Notes under the pieces: model-generated
Seen by the model: only the letters and a program-made list of their open reading frames with translations
Databases searched by the model: none
What the model was told of the DNA's origin: nothing
Translations under genes and position numbers: made by a program
Shown: piece by piece, positions 7,029-14,287 of the stretch
How positions within the stretch are numbered: the stretch's first letter is position 1
How the letters are laid out: the number at the start of each line of letters is the position of its first letter
Assembly: GCA_004562765.1 (NCBI GenBank)
Contig: SFRL01000060.1
Location: forward strand, 1 to 14,403
Reading direction: 5' to 3'
DNA: 14,403 bases
From: a bacterium
GTDB taxonomy: Bacteria > Bacillota > Clostridia > Lachnospirales > Lachnospiraceae

Positions 7029-8015
7029 TTATTTCTTTACTGTCACTGTTACCTTCACGGTCTTGCCATTTGCCTTCACAGAGATGACTGCCTTTCCGGC
7101 TTTCTTACCGGTAACTGTACCTTTGGCATCTACGGTTGCTACCTTCTTGTTGGAAGATGTGTAGGTGATCTTGGTTGCCGGCGTAGCGGATGCGGAGATC
7201 TTTACTTTCTTTCCAACCTTAACAGTGGCTTTTGTAGATTTTACGGTTAAGACCTTATTGTCTGTGATCGTTGCGAGCTTTAACTGTTTCGCATTCTTCT
7301 CCCAGTCCATCTTCGGTGCGATCACACATTCGCCATCCGCACTCTTGGCTGAAGTGAAGTCCTTCTTTTCAAGAACCGTTCCATCTGCCTTTGCAATCTG
7401 AATATCATCCACATAGACCGCACTGTTCTTGGCGGTAATGTAGATTCCTTTCACATTAAGTGAAATATCGACAGCTACCTTCTGGGCTGTTGTCACATCG
7501 CCCGGTGCGCCCTCTGCTTGAAGTACTCCATTTTGTGCTTTATAGGTGATCACATAGAAATCCCCGGTCTTCTTAACCGTTGCATAATCAACCGGAACGT
7601 CCTTCTGCTGTGCGTCATCCCATCTGGACAGAGACATATCTTCATGGATCTCCACACTCGGGAGTTCCGAATAACCTGCGTATTTCCAATCGTCCTCTGA
7701 CGCATCATTAAAGTTCAAGGCACCACCAATATTAACAGCAGCTTCCTGTTTTAGAAAGGATACCGGAATGTAAAGCTTATAGCTTACGGTATAGCTCTCC
7801 GAATAAGAAGACGGTTCACCAAAATTATAAAAACCGGCATCTGTTTTTGAAGCACTGTCCCAGTCATCCTCCCAGCTGGAATTGGTAAAATTCACCGGAA
7901 TCTCAACGACCTTATTCTTTGTTGCTGCCGAAACCTCGGTTACCGGTGCGAGAAGGCTGATTGCCATTGCTCCTGCGCCAATCATGGTCATCACACGTTT
8001 TACAATTTTGTTCAT
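7029..8015 (-). CDS. Secreted CBM-like protein with C-terminal Ig-like (Big_2) domain
   Basis: Exported, non-catalytic protein of 328 residues. Residues 1-30 are a signal peptide (basic MNKIVKR, a hydrophobic core, then EVSAA). Residues 31-245 are rich in aromatic and acidic residues and beta-strand patterns and end with VYVDDIQIAKADG, a pattern common in carbohydrate-binding jelly-roll modules. I infer a CBM-like fold but cannot name the family. Residues about 255-328 form a bacterial Ig-like group 2 domain (TVKSTKATVKVGKKVKISA, then ITYTSSNKKVATVDAKGTVT), typical of surface proteins. There is no sortase motif or membrane anchor. The start has GGAGGAG seven bases upstream. It follows the HTH gene by 95 bases with its own motif-bearing promoter. 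A wrecked copy of this gene occupies the corresponding place in cassette B. Likely role: binding an extracellular glycan. Confidence 0.85.
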   Translation of the reverse strand: MNKIVKRVMTMIGAGAMAISLLAPVTEVSAATKNKVVEIPVNFTNSSWEDDWDSASKTDAGFYNFGEPSSYSESYTVSYKLYIPVSFLKQEAAVNIGGALNFNDASEDDWKYAGYSELPSVEIHEDMSLSRWDDAQQKDVPVDYATVKKTGDFYVITYKAQNGVLQAEGAPGDVTTAQKVAVDISLNVKGIYITAKNSAVYVDDIQIAKADGTVLEKKDFTSAKSADGECVIAPKMDWEKNAKQLKLATITDNKVLTVKSTKATVKVGKKVKISASATPATKITYTSSNKKVATVDAKGTVTGKKAGKAVISVKANGKTVKVTVTVKK

Positions 8016-8057
8016 AAGCTTGTTCTCCTCCTTTTGTTATGATCTGGATGATAATTG

Positions 8058-8101
8058 ATTTTACCATTTTCCTTTTTCAAAAAGGGATGCAGGCTGCACA
8101 C
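8058..8101 (-). promoter_or_regulatory. Promoter of the Big_2 gene with the shared dyad motif near -42
   Basis: On the minus strand an extended -10, TGGTAAAAT (8066-8058), is preceded at exactly 17 bases by GTGTGCAGCCTGCATCCC (8101-8084), which matches the motif before the HTH gene at 17 of 18 positions. The palindrome TGCAGCCTGCA would be centred near -42. No good -35 hexamer exists, which fits activator dependence. The intervening spacer includes the perfect palindrome CCTTTTTGAAAAAGG (8085-8071). Confidence 0.6.
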
Positions 8102-8107
8102 ATTCCC
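8074..8107 (-). terminator. Weak hairpin and T run between the HTH and Big_2 genes
   Basis: On the minus strand GGGAATG (8107-8101) can pair with CATCCC (8089-8084) with a bulge, followed by five T. The hairpin is weak and overlaps the dyad motif, so it may be partial termination or may only reflect the operator. Confidence 0.35.
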
Positions 8108-8110
8108 CTG

Positions 8111-8539
8111 TTATCCCTCTCCCAGTAGCGGGGCCTCGATGGAGGTCAACAGATACTGCATCTCCATCATATCCATATGATGAGAAATGCCGAAGATAAT
8201 GGCCGCATCTCTCTTAAATTTCGGGTACAGCACACTTTTGCCTGCACTCTTGAGCAATTCCTGTGTCTCATCCAGCGAAAGACCAAAACCAAAGGCAAGC
8301 TGGATCAGCTTATCCCGCGAAGGGATACGCGTCCCGTTGAAAATCTGATGACCATAGGTTCTGTCTATCTGCGCTTTCTTAATGACCTGCTCCGAAACCA
8401 TCCCGCGTTCTTCACATAGTTTCCGCAAGTATTCCGATATGGATCGTTCCTCGAATGCGTCCTTGTTCCCATCTAAAACATCCCGGAAATTCTTGCTTCC
8501 AACAATCTGTTTCAATAAGGCATTGGTAGACTCTGCCAT
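8111..8539 (-). CDS. XRE-like helix-turn-helix regulator (cassette A)
   Basis: A 142-residue DNA-binding protein. After an N-terminal segment with no clear domain (1-34), the HTH covers about 36-95: YLRKLCEERGMVSEQVIKKA, then the probable recognition helix IDRTYGHQIFNGTR, then LIQLAFGFGLSLDETQELL. The C-terminal block LYPKFKRDAAII (104-115) and a closing helix match the regulator at 4339-4776; overall identity is about 35-40% by eye. The start at 8539 is chosen because AGAGGTGAT lies just upstream. The upstream in-frame ATG at 8593 would fall at or before the predicted transcription start. It is the first gene after the radA terminator and has a motif-bearing promoter also found before the next gene. 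It probably acts as autoregulator and activator of the secreted protein. Its connection to the kinase is inferred from conserved gene order. Confidence 0.87.
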   Translation of the reverse strand: MAESTNALLKQIVGSKNFRDVLDGNKDAFEERSISEYLRKLCEERGMVSEQVIKKAQIDRTYGHQIFNGTRIPSRDKLIQLAFGFGLSLDETQELLKSAGKSVLYPKFKRDAAIIFGISHHMDMMEMQYLLTSIEAPLLGEG

Positions 8540-8596
8540 GCCATCACCTCTTTCCCACTTCCATTGTCCGTAGTTTCCACTTATTTCCTGCATGTA

Positions 8597-8640
8597 ATTG
8601 TATCAATTTTTTTCGAAAAAAAGGGATGCAGCCTGCACAC
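8597..8640 (-). promoter_or_regulatory. Promoter of the HTH gene with the shared dyad motif near -42
   Basis: Extended -10 TGATACAAT (8605-8597) with no -35. Seventeen bases upstream is GTGTGCAGGCTGCATCCC (8640-8623) with the palindrome TGCAGGCTGCA. A second perfect dyad, AATTGATACAATT (8608-8596), covers the -10 itself and could be a repressor or autoregulatory site. The dyad motif shares bases with the stem of the radA terminator. Confidence 0.6.
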
Positions 8641-8652
8641 AGACTACATCCC
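8616..8652 (-). terminator. Rho-independent terminator after radA
   Basis: On the minus strand GGGATGTAG (8652-8644) pairs with CTGCATCCC (8631-8623), with one G-U pair, followed by seven T. It lies about 36 bases after the radA stop and closes the clpC-radA operon. The downstream arm doubles as part of the dyad motif before the HTH gene. Confidence 0.85.
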
Positions 8653-8688
8653 TCTTGAACACCCTTTGCAGGCTTTTCATTATCTTTA

Positions 8689-10053
8689 CTAAATAATATC
8701 GATCGCTTCCCGCACGTTGCTGACCGGCACCAGTCGGATTCCATCCGTCTGCTGCAGTCCGTCCATGCAGACCCGCGGCAAAATACATGTGGTAAATCCA
8801 AGCTTCTTTGCCTCTGCCACGCGCTGGGAAGGCATGCTGACTGCACGCACTTCTCCGCTCAGTCCCACCTCTCCGAAACAGATCGTCTTTTCGTCGATGG
8901 GTCGGTTTTTGAAGCTGGAGACGATGGCCAGCACGATGCCAAGATCGATGGCCGGCTCGTTCATGCGGATACCACCGGCGATGTTGACGTAGGCATCACA
9001 CTCGGACATCTTCAGGTTCAGACGCTTTTCCAGCACCGCCATCAGCAGATTCACACGATTTGCGTCTGTCCCGGCGGCAGTCCGCCTCGGAATACCGAAA
9101 TTGGAATGACAGACCAGCGCCTGTATCTCCAGTAAGATGGGGCGTGTGCCCTCCATGGAGCATGCCACCACGGAACCGGACGCGTTTTCCGGCTTACCGC
9201 TCAGCATATATTCCGACGGGTTTTCCACCTCCCGGAGTCCGTCGCCCCGCATCTCGAACACACCGATCTCATTGGTCGATCCAAAACGGTTTTTGACACC
9301 GCGCAGGATACGGTAGGATGCATAGCGGTCTCCCTCAAAGTAAAGCACCGTATCCACCATATGCTCCAGCACACGTGGTCCGGCGACAACACCCTCCTTC
9401 GTCACATGTCCGACGATAAACACCGTCACACCGCTGCCCTTCGCGATCTGCAAAAGTGTCGCGGTGGACTCCCGCACCTGCGATACCGAGCCGGGCGCAG
9501 AGGAAACGTCCTCATTGTACATGGTCTGTATGGAATCGATCACCACGATCTGCGGTTTTTCCATATCTATGATCTGGCGGATCTCCTCCAGATTTGTCTC
9601 GCAGAGTAGCTTCAGATCATCGGTAAAATCACCGATGCGCTGTGCGCGGATCTTGATCTGCTGCAGCGATTCCTCACCGGAAATATAGAGCACAGATACA
9701 TGCTGATCCGCCAGGTTTTTGCACACCTGTAAGAGCAGGGTGGATTTTCCGATACCCGGGTCTCCTCCCACAAGCACCATGGAACCCGGTACCACACCGC
9801 CGCCCAGCACCCGGTCCAGTTCCGGCATGCCGCTGGTCATCCGGTGCTCTTTTCTCAGTTCGATCGCGCTGATGGTCTGGGGCTTTGCCTTGGACTGTAC
9901 CTGTTTTCCGCTTGTTTTCGCGGCTGTCTTTTTATCTACCAGTTCTTCCACGAAGGTATTCCACTCGCGGCACCCGGGACATTGTCCCATCCATTTTGAT
10001 GACTCATAGCCACAGGACTGGCAGAAGTATACGGCTGTTTTTCCTTTCGCCAT
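8689..10053 (-). CDS. radA: DNA repair protein RadA (Sms), RecA-like branch-migration ATPase
   Basis: Works with RecA in recombination, extending strand exchange and processing branched intermediates. The 454 residues show the full RadA plan: a C4 zinc finger (Cys11, Cys14, Cys25, Cys28), a Walker A motif GGDPGIGKST (96-105), a Walker B-type strand IVVIDSIQT (169-177), the family signature KNRFG (254-258), and a C-terminal Lon-like domain (about 290-454) including NIAGGI and the closing GEVGLSGEVRAV. Length is standard. The start ATG is 8 bases after the stop of the preceding gene. Only a weak site (GAAGG) precedes it, so translation is probably coupled. In Bacillus radA also follows clpC and is followed by disA. 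Here a terminator follows instead. Confidence 0.97.
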   Translation of the reverse strand: MAKGKTAVYFCQSCGYESSKWMGQCPGCREWNTFVEELVDKKTAAKTSGKQVQSKAKPQTISAIELRKEHRMTSGMPELDRVLGGGVVPGSMVLVGGDPGIGKSTLLLQVCKNLADQHVSVLYISGEESLQQIKIRAQRIGDFTDDLKLLCETNLEEIRQIIDMEKPQIVVIDSIQTMYNEDVSSAPGSVSQVRESTATLLQIAKGSGVTVFIVGHVTKEGVVAGPRVLEHMVDTVLYFEGDRYASYRILRGVKNRFGSTNEIGVFEMRGDGLREVENPSEYMLSGKPENASGSVVACSMEGTRPILLEIQALVCHSNFGIPRRTAAGTDANRVNLLMAVLEKRLNLKMSECDAYVNIAGGIRMNEPAIDLGIVLAIVSSFKNRPIDEKTICFGEVGLSGEVRAVSMPSQRVAEAKKLGFTTCILPRVCMDGLQQTDGIRLVPVSNVREAIDII

Positions 10054-10060
10054 AAAATAA

Positions 10061-10471
10061 TTACGCCTTCTTGATCTCTACTGCCACCGGCTCACCGTTC
10101 AGCTCTACACTGATGGTCAGCTTGCCGCCGAGATTTGTTGTCATTGTGCCGACCGCGCTGCCGCCGATGCTCACCTCGTAAGAGGTCTCTTCCTCCAGAC
10201 CAAGCGTGATCTCCGCGTCTTCCGGTCCTTCTACCGAAAAGCTGACCACACCGTCTGCTGCGCTCATATTGGTCACAGCGGTTCCCGGCACGGACTCATA
10301 TGCGAACATTCCGTTCTTCTCCAGCTTGGTGATCTCGCGAAAAGTCTTTACCTTATATGTGGCTCCTGCGTGGTCAAAGTTGTCCAGCTTTGCCTTTGCT
10401 CCCAAAGTGTAATCTCCAAAGCTGATGCTTCCGTCTGCCTCTGAACGGATCAATTCACTTACTGTACTCAT
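10061..10471 (-). CDS. Small conserved protein of the Clostridial 'endosialidase' label; function unknown
   Basis: A 136-residue acidic protein (MSTVSELIRSEADGSISFGD at the start, VELNGEPVAVEIKKA at the end) with mostly beta-strand patterns and no signal peptide, membrane segment or catalytic motif. I recognise it as a family often labelled 'endosialidase' in Lachnospiraceae and relatives. Nothing here resembles a phage endosialidase, so that name should not be taken as function. The start at 10471 is fixed by an ideal AGGAGG seven bases upstream. The in-frame extension to 10549 lacks a site and reads unlike protein. It lies between clpC and radA, 102 bases after clpC with a possible own promoter and 8 bases before radA, suggesting a link to proteostasis or DNA repair that is untested. 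Confidence 0.85.
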   Translation of the reverse strand: MSTVSELIRSEADGSISFGDYTLGAKAKLDNFDHAGATYKVKTFREITKLEKNGMFAYESVPGTAVTNMSAADGVVSFSVEGPEDAEITLGLEEETSYEVSIGGSAVGTMTTNLGGKLTISVELNGEPVAVEIKKA

Positions 10472-10544
10472 GTCTTTCCTCCTAAGTATTGCTGCGGCTG
10501 CGCTGTGAATTTGCAGCCACATGATGTCGTTTGTTTCAGCTAGC

Positions 10545-10570
10545 TTCATTATAAATGAATCCGTTTCATT
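10545..10570 (-). promoter_or_regulatory. Possible promoter/operator between clpC and the 'endosialidase' gene
   Basis: A perfect TATAAT (10553-10548, minus strand) lies inside the palindrome TTCATTTATAATGAA (10559-10545). A third half-site AATGAA lies at 10570-10565, giving alternating half-sites. No good -35 is visible. The cluster is flanked by GCTAGC on both sides (10539-10544, 10573-10578). This could be an internal promoter with an overlapping operator, or an RNA hairpin that tunes the operon downstream of clpC. Confidence 0.4.
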
Positions 10571-10573
10571 TGG

Positions 10574-13024
10574 CTAGCGATTTTTCACTTCAAAAACAAG
10601 CTCTTTTTTCTTGACTGCAACACGTACCGTGTCACCCTTTTTTGCCCGACCGGATAAGATCTCCTCGGCAAGCTGATCCTCGATCTTTGTCTGGATCATT
10701 CTCCGCAGCGGACGCGCACCGTATTTCGGGTCATAGGCTTTTTCTACGATATACGCCTTCACCGGTTCCGTGATGACCAGATCAATGTTCATCTGGTTCT
10801 TGCAGCGCTCCACCAGCGTCTTTGACAGGATGGTGACGATCTTTTTCATGTCATCCTTGTTCAGCATGCGGAACACGATGGTCTCATCGATACGGTTTAA
10901 GAACTCCGGTTTAAAGATACGTGTCACATCCTCCATTACCAGGGATTTCATGCGCTCGTAATCCTGTTTCTCGTCGTTGACAGACGCAAAGCCCAGTTTT
11001 TTCGGTGCCACAATGGACTGCGCACCGGCGTTACTCGTCATAATGATGATCGTATTTTTAAAGTCGATCCTCCGCCCCTGAGAGTCCGTGATGCGTCCGT
11101 CGTCCAGCACCTGAAGTAAAATGTTGAATACATCCGGATGTGCCTTCTCGATCTCGTCGAACAGGATCACGGAGTACGGATTGCGCCGTACCTTTTCACT
11201 GAGCTGACCGCCCTCATCAAAGCCCACATAGCCCGGAGGCGAACCGATCATCTTGGAAACACTGTGTTTTTCCATATATTCGGACATGTCGACGCGGATC
11301 ATTGCCTGCTCATCGCCGAAGATCGCCTCTGCAAGCGCTTTGGAGATCTCGGTCTTTCCGACACCGGTCGGTCCGAGAAAGAGGAAGGAACCGATCGGAC
11401 GGTTCGGGTCTTTGAGACCGACACGACTCCTGCGCACGGCACGGGCAACGGCGCTGACTGCCTCCTCCTGTCCGATCACGCGCTTGTGCAGTGTCTTTTC
11501 CAGACGGCGCAGGCGCTCTGCCTCGCCCTCAGTCAGACGCTTGATGGGGATCTTTGTCCACCGTGAGACAACCTCCGCGATCTCCGCTTCACCCACAACC
11601 AGCTTCTTTCTGTTTTTGCTGCGCTCCATGCGTTTTCTTGCTTTTTCGTATGCAGCATCTGCTTTTGCGCGCTCATCCATGCATTTTGATGCCAGATCCA
11701 TATCTCCGTCTGCCATCGCCTCCACGAATGCCTGCTCCATCTCTCTGCTCTTTTCCTGATACTCCAAAAGCTCTGCCGGTGTCTTGCACACGGACAGCCG
11801 GATGCGTGCAGATGCCTCATCGATCAGATCGATCGCCTTGTCCGGCAGATGGCGGTCATTGATATAGCGCTGTGAGAGACGGACAGCCGCCTCCACGCCC
11901 TCGTCTGTGATCTGTACCTGATGATGATCCTCATAGCGGCTCTTTAAGCCCTGCAAGATATCAATTGCCTGCTCGATCGTCGGTTCCTCCACCGTTACCG
12001 GCTGAAAACGCCGCTCCAGTGCAGCATCCTTTTCGACATATTTACGGTATTCCTCAATCGTTGTCGCGCCGATCAGCTGGATCTCACCGCGTGCCAGAGA
12101 CGGTTTTAAAATATTGGACGCATCAATGGCTCCCTCCGCACCTCCTGCACCGATGATCGTATGGATCTCATCGATAAAGAGAATAATGTTTCCGGCCTGC
12201 TGTACCTCCGCAATCACACGCTTGATACGCTCCTCGAACTCTCCACGGTATTTCGATCCTGCCACCATTCCTGACAGGTCCAGTGTCAGCAGTCGTTTAT
12301 CCACAACCGTATCCGGAACGATGCCATTTACGATACGCTGTGCCAGACCTTCCACGATCGCTGTTTTTCCGACACCCGGCTCACCGATCAGGCAGGGATT
12401 GTTTTTCCCTCTGCGGCTCAGGATCTGGATCACCCGCTCGATTTCGTCTTCTCTTCCGATGACCGGATCAAGCTCGCCGTTTCTTGCAAGCTCTGTCAGA
12501 TCTCTGGAATAGGCGTCCAGTGTCGCTGTCGCATTTTTCTTTTTCCCTGCTCTGCTGCCCTGCAATTCATCCTTATATTGAGCGGCGTCCTCACCCATTG
12601 CCACCAGAATATCCACATAAAGCTTTTGTCCGCTGACACCCAGCGTATTGAGCAGTCTTGACGCCGCACAGTCGATCTCCTTAATGATCGCTATGAGCAG
12701 ATGCTCGGTTCCCACTGCCTCTGAGTGGAAGCGCTCCGCCTCCGTCGCTGCCCGTTCCAACACTTTCTGTGTCTTCGGGGAATACCCGTCACGGTCCATG
12801 ACCATAACATCAGAAGAAGGTGCAATCAGATCTTCGATCAACTGCACCAGCTTATCCTCCTCTACACCATTACTCATAAGCACACAGGCTGCCACGCCGC
12901 TGCCCTCGTGCAGCAGACCAAGCAGCAGGTGCTCTGTCCCGATATAATTATGGTGAAGATTCCGGGACATTTTGCCCGCCAGGGCAAGTGCTTTCTTCGC
13001 CTTGGCTGTATAGGGTCTGTTCAT
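10574..13024 (-). CDS. clpC: ATP-dependent Clp protease ATP-binding subunit ClpC
   Basis: AAA+ unfoldase that feeds proteins to ClpP. The 816 residues match the usual ClpC length and order: an N-domain with two Clp repeats (about 1-145, GTEHLLLGLL and GTEHLLIAII); D1 with Walker A GEPGVGKT (214-221) and Walker B LFIDE (282-286); a short coiled M-domain (about 410-475); D2 with Walker A GPTGVGKT (551-558) and ILFDE (620-624); and a ClpP-docking loop reading LGF (677-679) where VGF is usual in Bacillus. The medium M-domain identifies ClpC rather than ClpB or ClpE. It starts 17 bases after the Cadherin-like gene with AAAGG about 12 bases upstream. No ctsR, mcsA or mcsB precedes it, and I saw no CtsR heptad repeat or CIRCE element in the operon promoter. 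Confidence 0.97.
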   Translation of the reverse strand: MNRPYTAKAKKALALAGKMSRNLHHNYIGTEHLLLGLLHEGSGVAACVLMSNGVEEDKLVQLIEDLIAPSSDVMVMDRDGYSPKTQKVLERAATEAERFHSEAVGTEHLLIAIIKEIDCAASRLLNTLGVSGQKLYVDILVAMGEDAAQYKDELQGSRAGKKKNATATLDAYSRDLTELARNGELDPVIGREDEIERVIQILSRRGKNNPCLIGEPGVGKTAIVEGLAQRIVNGIVPDTVVDKRLLTLDLSGMVAGSKYRGEFEERIKRVIAEVQQAGNIILFIDEIHTIIGAGGAEGAIDASNILKPSLARGEIQLIGATTIEEYRKYVEKDAALERRFQPVTVEEPTIEQAIDILQGLKSRYEDHHQVQITDEGVEAAVRLSQRYINDRHLPDKAIDLIDEASARIRLSVCKTPAELLEYQEKSREMEQAFVEAMADGDMDLASKCMDERAKADAAYEKARKRMERSKNRKKLVVGEAEIAEVVSRWTKIPIKRLTEGEAERLRRLEKTLHKRVIGQEEAVSAVARAVRRSRVGLKDPNRPIGSFLFLGPTGVGKTEISKALAEAIFGDEQAMIRVDMSEYMEKHSVSKMIGSPPGYVGFDEGGQLSEKVRRNPYSVILFDEIEKAHPDVFNILLQVLDDGRITDSQGRRIDFKNTIIIMTSNAGAQSIVAPKKLGFASVNDEKQDYERMKSLVMEDVTRIFKPEFLNRIDETIVFRMLNKDDMKKIVTILSKTLVERCKNQMNIDLVITEPVKAYIVEKAYDPKYGARPLRRMIQTKIEDQLAEEILSGRAKKGDTVRVAVKKKELVFEVKNR

Positions 13025-13041
13025 AAAATATTACTACCTTT

Positions 13042-14217
13042 CTATAAATCATTTAAATCCAGTATCTCCAGATCCTCTGCTTTTTTCGCAGATCGCGCCG
13101 GCTTCGTCGGTTTCGGTGATTTTTCCGGCTTTGCAGGCTTTGGAGCCTTGTCCTGCTTTACAGGCTTCATCTCATCCGGAAGCTTCACATCCGGGATCAT
13201 GGATGTTTCTGTCTGCATCATCTTCCCTGGCTGCTCCTTCGTCTCTTTCCGGGCCTTTGATGCCTTTGCCTTCTGTTTTTTCTCCGGTTCTTCATCCTCA
13301 ACATCGTCCAGACCGAGTTTCACATCCTGACGGAGATCGCGCAGTTTGAGCGCCAGATTGAGAATGACGATCAGCAGCAGTAAAAGCACCACTACAAATA
13401 TGATCAGCAAACGCGTACTTTGGGACTTCTGCGCCTGTGCCTGCTCATAGAGATTGTTATATTTATCAAGTGATACATACTCTCCCTCCGGCATCATGGA
13501 TGACGGAATATAGGCACTGCCCTCATAGATCAGATAACCGTTGGAATCAAAAGTAACCTCCGACTTTTCTTTTTGCACTTCCTCTGTACCGTCGATCGCA
13601 GAGATCTCCCCTACAGGACCCTCACCATCCGCTGCCGCAGCGTCATCCCACGCAGTGTTTTCCTGAGAGGTTGTCTGCTCAGAGGCTGTGGAAGATCCAC
13701 AGTTGACCGTTATCGTATAAGTACTCGTTGCACCGTTTTCCGCTTCCACCACGACTTTTACCGTATTCGCACCCGGTGTGAGAGACTTCGCACCGCTGAC
13801 AGAAGCGATGACTGCCTTGCTGCTGTTGGGCTTTGCCGCTACCGATATAGCTGTAACTCCCGCATCCACCGTCGCCGTGTATTCATGAGTTCCGGCAGAA
13901 AATGCCGGACTCAGACTGCCCGGTGAAATTCCAAGATGTGCCAGACTGCTGTCTGAGGATTTTGCAGCGGTCGTACCGGATGAGCTGCCGGTGCCGGTAT
14001 TTCCGGAACTGCTACCGGTGGAGCTGCCCCCATTGCCTGCCGTATCCTCGTCCTCCGCTCCGGGAGCCGCGATCGTCGTCTGTTCTCCCTCCTCCTGCTC
14101 GTCATCGACCAGATCTGTCTCTTCATCAACCTCTGTTGCAGATACCGTCACAGGTGCTGCAAAGCTGATGCTGAAAATAATAGCTGCCGCAATTGCCAGA
14201 AAACGTTTTTTTCTCAT
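13042..14217 (-). CDS. Membrane-anchored protein with Cadherin-like beta-sandwich domain and basic cytoplasmic tail
   Basis: A 391-residue surface protein of unknown role. It has a signal peptide (1-27, ending VSATE), an acidic then Ser/Gly/Thr-rich linker (30-90), one Cadherin-like beta-sandwich domain of the PF12733 type (about 91-173: LGISPGSLSPAF, YTATV, ATSTYTITV), a second low-complexity spacer, and a segment 'TFDSNGYLIYEGSAYIPSSM' (222-241). A membrane helix follows at about 269-290, then a roughly 100-residue cytoplasmic tail rich in Lys/Pro repeats (KPVKQDKAPKPAKPEKSPKP) that closes with the acidic EDLEILDLNDL. The acidic end could be a protein-docking motif; that is inference. The start at 14217 has AGAGGA upstream and a clear promoter. 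It leads the clpC operon, and such proteins recur before clpC in Lachnospiraceae as far as I recall. Partner and ligand are unknown. Confidence 0.85.
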   Translation of the reverse strand: MRKKRFLAIAAAIIFSISFAAPVTVSATEVDEETDLVDDEQEEGEQTTIAAPGAEDEDTAGNGGSSTGSSSGNTGTGSSSGTTAAKSSDSSLAHLGISPGSLSPAFSAGTHEYTATVDAGVTAISVAAKPNSSKAVIASVSGAKSLTPGANTVKVVVEAENGATSTYTITVNCGSSTASEQTTSQENTAWDDAAAADGEGPVGEISAIDGTEEVQKEKSEVTFDSNGYLIYEGSAYIPSSMMPEGEYVSLDKYNNLYEQAQAQKSQSTRLLIIFVVVLLLLLIVILNLALKLRDLRQDVKLGLDDVEDEEPEKKQKAKASKARKETKEQPGKMMQTETSMIPDVKLPDEMKPVKQDKAPKPAKPEKSPKPTKPARSAKKAEDLEILDLNDL

Positions 14218-14258
14218 AGGTTATCCTCTTTTCCTATTGTCTTTCGTTACCTATATTC

Positions 14259-14287
14259 ATTTTAATTTTTCTGGCTTTCACTGTCAA
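14259..14287 (-). promoter_or_regulatory. Sigma-A promoter of the Cadherin-like/clpC/radA operon
   Basis: On the minus strand a consensus TTGACA (14287-14282), exactly 17 bases, then TAAAAT (14264-14259). The transcript would start near 14252, giving a leader of about 35 nt with AGAGGA before the ATG at 14217. No CtsR-type GGTCAAA direct repeats overlap it. Confidence 0.85.

Noticed and set aside
10472..10549. In-frame N-terminal extension of the small protein before radA
   Set aside because: No ribosome site at 10549, while AGGAGG is ideally placed for 10471. The extension also does not resemble the family's start.
12725..13330. Plus-strand open frame of 201 codons
   Set aside because: It lies opposite clpC and the Cadherin-like gene, has low-complexity Phe/Ser/Gly composition and no ribosome site: an antisense shadow.
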